Shown: positions 6,455-10,863 of the stretch, one piece after another
Position numbering within the stretch: position 1 is the first letter of the stretch
Layout: each line of letters starts with the position of its first letter
Source of the DNA: an uncultured Paracoccaceae bacterium
GTDB lineage: Bacteria; Pseudomonadota; Alphaproteobacteria; Rhodobacterales; Rhodobacteraceae
Reading direction: 5' to 3'
Assembly (NCBI GenBank): GCA_937916485.1
Contig: CALFSV010000386.1
Coordinates: forward strand, 1 to 10,863
Length of the DNA stretch: 10,863 nt
The notes under the pieces: generated by a model
The model's database searches: none
What the model saw: only the letters and a program-made list of their open reading frames with translations
Told to the model about the DNA's origin: nothing
Program-made: the position numbers and the translations under genes

Positions 6455-7735
6455 ATGCTGATCCTGTTCGGTGCGCTTTTCCTTCTGCTCGTCATCGGGG
6501 TTCCGATTGCCTATGCGCTCGGGCTGGCGAGCCTGGCCTATTTCATGATCGAAGCGCCTTTCGGAACCGGCTTCGTGATCCAGCGCTTCTTTGCCGGGAT
6601 CAACAATTACCCGCTGGTGTCGCTGCCTTTCTTCATTCTGATGGGGCTGGTGATGAATTCCGGCGGCATCACGCAGCGTCTTCTGGACCTGTCCACCTTC
6701 TTCGTGGGGCGGATGAAGGGTGGTCTTGGCCTTGTGAACGTGGTGGGCTCGATGATCTTCGGCGGCATTTCCGGGTCATCTGCCTCCGACACGGCCTCGA
6801 TCGGATCTGTCCTGATCCCGGAAATGGAGCGTCGCGGCTATCCGCGCAGCTTCGCGGCGGGGATCACGGTGGCCTCGTCCACCATGGGGATGATCATCCC
6901 GCCTTCGGTACCGATGATCATCTACGCCATCGCCGCCGAGGAATCGATCGGTCGGTTGTTTCTGGGCGGGATCATCCCCGGCATCATGGTGGGTCTGCTG
7001 CAACTGGTGATCGTCTGGCGTATCGCAAAGGCACGCGACTACCCGACCGAGGCCGTGCCCTTCACACTGAAAGAAGCCCTGCGCCAGGCGCGCCGATCCG
7101 CTGCCGTGGTGATCATGCCGGTGCTGATTGTGGGGTCGGTTGTCTTCGGCTTTGTCACGCCCACGGAAACGGCGGGCACGGCGGCGGTCTACGGGTTGAT
7201 CATCGGGTTCTTCCTTGTCGGGTTCACCGTCATCAAGGATCTGCCCGGCGCGATGCGCAACGCGATCATCATGTCGGCCAAGATCATGATGATCATCGCC
7301 TTCAGCCAGGTCTTCATCACGGTGCTGGCGCTGGAACGCGTGCCCGATCAACTGGCCGATTTCGTCGAGGGGCTGGGACTGGATGCGACCACTTTCCTGC
7401 TGGTCTCCGCAGTGCTGATCCTGCTGGCGGGCACCTTCATAGATGTCAGCCCCGCCATTCTGCTGCTGACGCCGGTGCTGTTGCCCGTTGCCCAGAACCT
7501 TGGCGTGTCCGGGGTGCATTTCGGTGTGGTCCTTGTCTCGGGCCTCGCCGTAGGGGCCTGCACGCCGCCGGTGGGAAACTGTCTTAATGTCTGCGCCGCG
7601 ATCTGCCGGTTGCCGATTGGCCAGATCTTCCTGGGGGCAGCACCGTTCCTGATGGCCAATGTGGTGGTTCTGGGTCTGCTCTGTGTCTTCCCCGAACTGG
7701 TCTTGTGGATACCGGATGCTGTCATGGGACCGTAG
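6455..7735 (+). CDS. TRAP transporter large permease subunit, DctM family
   Basis: This 426-residue membrane protein has about a dozen hydrophobic segments and forms the ion-coupled transport channel of the TRAP system. Family signatures are present: an opening LFLLLVIGVPIAYALG, SLPFFILMG near 50, FGGISGSSASDTASIG near 100 and MIIPPSVPMIIYA near 148. TPVLLPVAQNLGV and a GACTPPVGNCL stretch lie near the C-terminus. The ATG at 6455 is preceded by GGAGG inside the end of DctQ, six bases away. A longer in-frame opening to 6335 only overlaps DctQ and is not the start. With the binding protein and small subunit this is a complete three-component importer. A 118-base gap with two small hairpins separates it from the dehydrogenase gene. 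Confidence 0.95.
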   Translation: MLILFGALFLLLVIGVPIAYALGLASLAYFMIEAPFGTGFVIQRFFAGINNYPLVSLPFFILMGLVMNSGGITQRLLDLSTFFVGRMKGGLGLVNVVGSMIFGGISGSSASDTASIGSVLIPEMERRGYPRSFAAGITVASSTMGMIIPPSVPMIIYAIAAEESIGRLFLGGIIPGIMVGLLQLVIVWRIAKARDYPTEAVPFTLKEALRQARRSAAVVIMPVLIVGSVVFGFVTPTETAGTAAVYGLIIGFFLVGFTVIKDLPGAMRNAIIMSAKIMMIIAFSQVFITVLALERVPDQLADFVEGLGLDATTFLLVSAVLILLAGTFIDVSPAILLLTPVLLPVAQNLGVSGVHFGVVLVSGLAVGACTPPVGNCLNVCAAICRLPIGQIFLGAAPFLMANVVVLGLLCVFPELVLWIPDAVMGP

Positions 7736-7782
7736 TCGCGACAGGAATTTGGCACTGGGGTGTCTGCTGGACGTGCCTCGCA

Positions 7783-7796
7783 CCGTCGCAAGACGG
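7783..7796 (+). other. GNRA-loop hairpin in the DctM-dehydrogenase gap
   Basis: CCGTC-GCAA-GACGG forms a five-base-pair stem with a GCAA tetraloop, a very stable loop class in RNA. No T-run follows, so it is not an intrinsic terminator. It may protect or separate the transporter message. Confidence 0.35.
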
Positions 7797-7822
7797 ACGC
7801 TGAAACCCCCGATCTGATGGAC

Positions 7823-7836
7823 CGCGCCCGTGCGCG
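7823..7836 (+). other. GC-only hairpin upstream of the dehydrogenase start
   Basis: CGCGC-CCGT-GCGCG pairs perfectly over five G-C pairs and ends 17 bases before the ATG, just upstream of the AAAGGAAAG ribosome site. It leaves the site free but could affect ribosome loading or halt upstream decay. Confidence 0.3.
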
Positions 7837-7853
7837 CAGAAAAGGAAAGATGC

Positions 7854-8744
7854 ATGAAACGCATATGTGTGATCGGATTGGGTGACATGGGCTCGGGCCT
7901 GGCGAAAAACCTGATCAAGGCGGGGTTCGATGTTGCCGGGTTCGACCTGAGCCCCGACCGCCTAGCCGCTTTCGAGGCAATGGGCGGCAGGCCCGCTGCC
8001 AGCGTGGCGCAGGCCGGTGACGGGGCCGAGGCCGCCTTCGTGATGGTGATGAATGGCGATCAGGCCAAGGCCGTGATCCTTGGGGCTGACGGGCTGGCCG
8101 CGCATATGGCCCCCGGCGGCTCGGTTCTGCTGACCGCCACCATCCGGCCGCGCGAAGCTGTCGAGATCGGCAACGCCATGGACGGCACCGGCATCCACCT
8201 GATCGACACGCCCGTATCCGGTGGCTTCCCCGGCGCGCAAGGGGGGACGCTGACCATGATGGCTTCGGCGCCTGATGCCATCATCGCACAGGTCCGCCCG
8301 GCGATGGAGGCGGTCTCGGCCACCATCCACCATATCGGGACCGAGCCGGGCATGGGCCAGACCGTGAAAGCCTGCCTTCAAACGCTGATCGGTTCGATCT
8401 TCTCGGCCACGTTCGAAGCCTCGGTTCTGGCCGCCAAGGCGGGGGTGAAGGGTGAGCACCTGTTCAAGGTCTTCTCGACCTCGGGTGCGGGCTGCGGATG
8501 CACCAACACGGCGCTGGAAAACATCATCGACCGAAAGTTTGCCAATACCGGTTCGGGCATCGGCACAATGCACAAGGACCTGACCATCTCGATGGATCTT
8601 GCCGAAGAACTGGAAGTGCCGATGCAGATGGCCTCGACCGCGATGCAGATCTTCCATGCCGGAAAGTCGAAATACCCCGACGGGGACAACTGGGCCTGCA
8701 CGCGGGTGATCGAAGAGATCGTCGGCGCGGAACTGCACCGCTGA
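7854..8744 (+). CDS. NAD-dependent beta-hydroxyacid dehydrogenase, 3-hydroxyisobutyrate/L-threonate dehydrogenase family
   Basis: This 296-residue cytoplasmic enzyme has an N-terminal Rossmann domain with G8-x-G10-x2-G13 and an Asp (D31) at the end of the second strand, which favours NAD over NADP. The family substrate motif DTPVSGGFPGAQGG is at 118-131, the catalytic Lys is K172, and a late MHKDL motif supports the assignment. In 3-hydroxyisobutyrate and tartronate-semialdehyde enzymes the Lys is followed three residues on by Asn. Here that residue is Leu (KACLQTLIG), closer in form to KIIHQLLAG of LtnD/YgbJ-type L-threonate dehydrogenases as I recall them. It probably oxidises a C4-like sugar acid or related hydroxyacid brought in by the TRAP system. 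ATG at 7854 has AGGAAAG upstream; a GTG at 7830 is a less likely start. The TIM-barrel gene follows after 14 bases. Confidence 0.9.
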   Translation: MKRICVIGLGDMGSGLAKNLIKAGFDVAGFDLSPDRLAAFEAMGGRPAASVAQAGDGAEAAFVMVMNGDQAKAVILGADGLAAHMAPGGSVLLTATIRPREAVEIGNAMDGTGIHLIDTPVSGGFPGAQGGTLTMMASAPDAIIAQVRPAMEAVSATIHHIGTEPGMGQTVKACLQTLIGSIFSATFEASVLAAKAGVKGEHLFKVFSTSGAGCGCTNTALENIIDRKFANTGSGIGTMHKDLTISMDLAEELEVPMQMASTAMQIFHAGKSKYPDGDNWACTRVIEEIVGAELHR

Positions 8745-8758
8745 AAAGGAGAAAGCCG

Positions 8759-9622
8759 ATGAAACTGGGTGTCATATGTGACGGGATCAGCCGCGACCTG
8801 TCCCATGCTGTCGATGTCATGGACGAGTTCGGGCTGACCTATGCCGAACTGCAATTCGTGGGCGATACCGAGGTGGGCGACCATTCCGCCGCCGAGATTG
8901 CCGAGATTGACCGGCTGTTGCGCGACCGTGGCAAGCCGGTCAGCTGCCTGTCGCGTCACATCTTTGCGGGCATGACCAAGGACAACCGGCCGGGGGACGA
9001 GGTGCACTCACGTCACATGGATGCGCTCAAACGCGTCATCGACATGGCGCATGTGGTCGGAAGCCCGCTGGTCAGGATCATGACGCCAAAGAAAGAACAA
9101 ATCCTGTGGGGGTTGAACGGTGCCGAGAAATGGAACGTGGCGCATGGGGCATGGGACGCGATGCTGCCACTGATTGCACCTGCCTGCGACGTCGCACGCG
9201 ATGCCGGGGTGACCTTGGTTGTAGAAACCGGCAACGGCACGATGGTGAATTCCAACTACACCGGGCGCAAGCTGATCGACGACCTAAACGCGAAGGACGT
9301 GCTCAAGGTGCTCTGGGATCCAGCGAATAACTGCTGGTGCCACGAAGCGGCCTGGCCGGATGGCTACGACGCCGTGAAGGACGGTTATCTGGGGCATGTC
9401 CACATCAAGGATGTACAGGTCGACACACCGCGCGCCACACTGGAAGTGCGCCGGATGGGCGAAGGCCAACTGGCCGACCAGTTCCAGCCGGTGGCGGATG
9501 CTCTGCGCACCGACGCCTATGACGGCGTGATTTCGTTCGAAAGCGTTTACCATCCTGGCAACGGCAGTTTCGAAGATGGTTTTCGACTATGCGTAGACCG
9601 GTTCAAGACACAGTTCGGGTAA
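8759..9622 (+). CDS. Sugar phosphate isomerase/epimerase-like TIM-barrel protein (AP endonuclease 2/xylose isomerase fold)
   Basis: This 287-residue cytoplasmic protein belongs to the AP_endonuc_2/xylose isomerase-like TIM-barrel superfamily, which includes hydroxypyruvate isomerase, ketose 3-epimerases and inosose dehydratase. The expected metal-site residues lie at strand ends: E156 (LVVETGNG), D187 (LWDPANN), H213/H215 (GHVHIKD) and E261 (ISFESVY), with the GEG loop at 234-236. It should therefore be an active divalent-metal isomerase, epimerase or dehydratase acting on a sugar or sugar-acid intermediate. ATG at 8759 has AAGGAG seven bases upstream. It follows the dehydrogenase by 14 bases, so the two likely act in succession, as LtnD-like dehydrogenases do with OtnI-type isomerases. 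Its exact reaction cannot be named from sequence alone, and no kinase or aldolase partner is present here. Confidence 0.9.
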   Translation: MKLGVICDGISRDLSHAVDVMDEFGLTYAELQFVGDTEVGDHSAAEIAEIDRLLRDRGKPVSCLSRHIFAGMTKDNRPGDEVHSRHMDALKRVIDMAHVVGSPLVRIMTPKKEQILWGLNGAEKWNVAHGAWDAMLPLIAPACDVARDAGVTLVVETGNGTMVNSNYTGRKLIDDLNAKDVLKVLWDPANNCWCHEAAWPDGYDAVKDGYLGHVHIKDVQVDTPRATLEVRRMGEGQLADQFQPVADALRTDAYDGVISFESVYHPGNGSFEDGFRLCVDRFKTQFG

Positions 9623-9640
9623 TCCTGGTCTCGCGCGTTC

Positions 9641-9721
9641 CCGGGGATCCCATTCCTTTCCGAGTCGATTGGGCGGGCAAAGAAGGATTCCGTATCGACG
9701 CTAGGTCCGGGGATCCCGTTC
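9641..9721. repeat. Nested short repeats downstream of the TIM-barrel gene
   Basis: CCGGGGATCCC occurs at 9641-9651 and 9707-9717, extended to 15 bases with one mismatch, at a period of 66. Each contains the palindrome GGGATCCC. Between them GTCGAT (9664-9669) and ATCGAC (9694-9699) are inverted. The whole reads as an imperfect inverted repeat centred near 9681. It could be a structured 3' end, a small transposon remnant or a recombination site. Confidence 0.4.
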
Positions 9722-9742
9722 GCATGTCCGAACGGTCTCTTC

Positions 9743-9763
9743 TTCAAGCGATGATTGCTTGGA
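9743..9763 (+). terminator. Weak terminator-like hairpin after the TRAP/dehydrogenase/TIM genes
   Basis: TTCAAGC (9743-9749) pairs with GCTTGGA (9757-9763), including one G-U pair, around a seven-base loop. A short TCTT follows at 9766-9769. It lies about 120 bases past the last gene and is a poor intrinsic terminator at best. Confidence 0.2.
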
Positions 9764-9941
9764 AGTCTTGCCCAAAGCACCAAGAGTTCGCCTAGGAATT
9801 CTTTTAAGCCGCATACTCATCCAACTGAGGGCACCCTTGACATATTTGATCGTCCGAGCATAGCAGAATTCGGTGTCACGAGCCTTAAGCAGACTTCAAC
9901 GCCATGGAGTATCAGGGTCCGGATTGGGCCGTTCGTGTTAT

Positions 9942-10343
9942 TCAGGCGTCACCCTGCTCTGCATCATCAAAGGCGACCTTCGCCTGCTCTGCCCACGGCA
10001 GTGCTGCACAATTACTGAGGTTGATTTCGGTTATGGCGACGGCGTCACGCTTGTAGATCAGCCGTTTTAGCACCTCCGGTGCCAGATAGGCCAACCGCAA
10101 CTGCCTGCTGACATGGCGCTCCGCGAGGCCCACAGCGATCGCGAGATCGCGCACTGTCCCGAACTCGCCGGCCTCCATGCGCCGCCGCCAGCTCCAGGCG
10201 CGACCGAGGGCACGTAGGATATGCGGGTCTTGGGTCTGGTCCTCACTGGGCAGGTAATCTGCGGGCGGCAGGATCTTCGGCCGCCCGTTTTTCTTGCGCA
10301 CCTTGAGGGGCACGAAGACCTGGATGGTGTCGGGTGCGCCCAT
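9942..10343 (-). CDS. Small helix-turn-helix protein, recombinase partner
   Basis: This 133-residue protein has a basic N-terminus (VPLKVRKKNGRPKILPP), a Trp/Arg-rich middle (GRAWSWRRRMEAG at about 47-59) and a helix-turn-helix at about 63-83 (VRDLAIAVGLAERHVSRQLR). The following LRLAYLAPEVLKRLI resembles the segment after the HTH in ParB/KorB-type proteins. It is probably DNA-binding and may modulate the recombinase, but it has no characterised function that I know. The ATG at 10343 overlaps the recombinase stop as TGATG, and a GTG one codon upstream is an alternative, so the pair is translated together. I have the impression that such proteins follow this type of serine recombinase in other alphaproteobacteria. 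The reading frame looks intact. Confidence 0.75.
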   Translation of the reverse strand: MGAPDTIQVFVPLKVRKKNGRPKILPPADYLPSEDQTQDPHILRALGRAWSWRRRMEAGEFGTVRDLAIAVGLAERHVSRQLRLAYLAPEVLKRLIYKRDAVAITEINLSNCAALPWAEQAKVAFDDAEQGDA

Positions 10344-10863
10344 CACTCTGCCGCTTCCAGCGGACGCGGTATCATCAGATCTCGCATGACGCCAGCGATG
10401 CCATCGGTGCGCAGGTCAATGACCAGCCCTTCAGCGGTCACCGTGACGCGGCGCACCAGCAGCTGAATGATGCGCGCCTGTTCGCCTGGAAACAGCTGCG
10501 CCCAGAGTTCCGGAAACTTCTGCAAGGCGGCGATGGCGTCTGCCTCTGGAATGTCATCCCTGTCCAATTTGGCGATAACCTGTGCTGTGGTTTCAGGGGT
10601 GCGCAGAATGCGGCGGATCTCGGTAATGACTGCTGTTTCAACCGTATCTGCTGGCAAGCGCCGCGGGATGCCGTCGTCGGGCGTCTCACGGTTCTTCAGA
10701 AGGTCCATCGACACGTAGTACCTATACCGGCGCGTGCCTTTCTTCGTGCTGGAGGGCGTCATGGCCGCGCCGGTTGCGGTGAACAGCAGTCCCTTCAGCA
10801 GCGCCGGCGTCTGCGTGCGGCTGTTATTGGCGCGCTTTCGGGGGCTTTCCCCCAAGATGTCAT
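10343..10863 (-). CDS. Large serine recombinase, C-terminal part (cut by window edge)
   Basis: Only the last 173 or so residues are in the window and the frame continues past 10863, so the catalytic resolvase domain with its Ser is not seen. What remains fits the C-terminal half of large serine recombinases. TPALLKGLLFTATGAAMTP and RRYRYYVSM correspond to the zinc beta-ribbon region. A long helical segment (VETAVITEIRRILRTPE through LFPGEQARIIQLLVRRVTV) is followed by the usual LVIDLRTDGIAGVMRDL ending. The ribbon lacks its Cys pairs: FTATG stands where C-x2-C is normal. Such enzymes integrate and excise phages and integrative elements, so an element probably extends to the right. No start is given because the gene is truncated by the window. 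Confidence 0.85.
   Translation of the reverse strand, partial: DILGESPRKRANNSRTQTPALLKGLLFTATGAAMTPSSTKKGTRRYRYYVSMDLLKNRETPDDGIPRRLPADTVETAVITEIRRILRTPETTAQVIAKLDRDDIPEADAIAALQKFPELWAQLFPGEQARIIQLLVRRVTVTAEGLVIDLRTDGIAGVMRDLMIPRPLEAAE

Larger units (their letters stand above)
9623..9941. other. Non-coding junction between the catabolic cluster and a mobile-element gene pair
   Basis: No believable gene is seen on either strand. It holds a 15-base direct repeat (CCGGGGATCCC-R-TTC at 9641-9655 and 9707-9721) enclosing an inverted pair GTCGAT/ATCGAC, a weak hairpin (9743-9763), and a perfect TTGACA at 9837-9842 with no good -10. From about 9780 the sequence is less GC-rich than the genes on both sides, in keeping with a junction between unrelated segments. 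Confidence 0.5.

Noticed and set aside
5229..6495. Two minus-strand open frames (5229-5822 and 5824-6495) opposite the TRAP binding protein and DctQ
   Set aside because: Both are shadows of plus-strand genes with clear family signatures, and their products show no known fold or signal.
7750..7767. Sigma-54 promoter (TGGCAC then TGC) before the dehydrogenase
   Set aside because: The GG to GC distance is 15 bases instead of the required 12, so the element cannot function as a -24/-12 promoter.
6776..7918. Minus-strand open frame of 380 codons opposite the large TRAP subunit and the dehydrogenase start
   Set aside because: It is antisense to well-supported genes, its product is rich in His, Asp, Arg and Gln with no recognisable domain, and such shadows are common in GC-rich DNA.
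7962..8738. Minus-strand open frame of 258 codons opposite the dehydrogenase
   Set aside because: It is fully antisense to an intact enzyme gene and its Gly, Arg and His-rich product looks random.
9808..9832. Minus-strand CTCAGTTGGATGAG resembling a tRNA D-arm, as expected for an integration site
   Set aside because: No anticodon stem, T-arm or acceptor pairing could be built around it, so it is at best a chance match or a remnant.
9837..9866. Perfect -35 hexamer TTGACA reading rightward in the junction
   Set aside because: The sequence 16-18 bases downstream (ATAGCA/TAGCAG) is a poor -10, and no plus-strand gene follows. Antisense transcription into the HTH gene is possible but unsupported.

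Overview
The window looks like chromosomal or plasmid DNA of a GC-rich alphaproteobacterium, most likely of the Rhodobacteraceae or Paracoccaceae. This rests on overall composition, on a TRAP cluster next to a MocD/MocE-like oxygenase pair, and on the style of the serine recombinase. It is an inference and no marker gene confirms it.

Layout. Positions 1-270 hold no recognisable gene. Positions 271-2509 (minus strand) are a tight three-gene operon: a membrane di-iron desaturase/hydroxylase (MocD-like), a small Rieske ferredoxin (MocE-like) and a divergent PanB-fold protein, in that transcription order. Positions 2637-4717 hold two LacI-type regulators facing each other, with their stop codons overlapping by four bases. 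The first is divergent from the oxygenase operon and the second is divergent from the TRAP operon. Positions 4881-7735 are a complete TRAP transporter (periplasmic binding protein, small and large membrane subunits). Positions 7854-9622 encode a beta-hydroxyacid dehydrogenase of LtnD-like character and a TIM-barrel sugar isomerase/epimerase. Positions 9623-9941 are non-coding with short repeats. Positions 9942-10863 (minus strand) are a small HTH protein and the C-terminal part of a large serine recombinase running off the right edge, so a mobile element borders or begins here.

Working model (inference): the TRAP system imports a small carboxylate, probably a sugar acid or a modified relative. 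The desaturase and Rieske pair oxidises a C-H bond, perhaps by O-demethylation as proposed for rhizopine MocD/MocE. The dehydrogenase, the TIM-barrel enzyme and the PanB-like protein process the product. The two paralogous LacI proteins each control one arm, with inverted repeats in both divergent promoter regions as candidate operators. No ferredoxin reductase, sugar-acid kinase or aldolase lies in the window, so the pathway is incomplete here.

The most unusual element is the PanB-like protein. Against my recollection of E. coli PanB it keeps the catalytic Glu and a His but has lost both metal-binding Asp residues and part of the N-terminal region, so its annotated reaction is doubtful.
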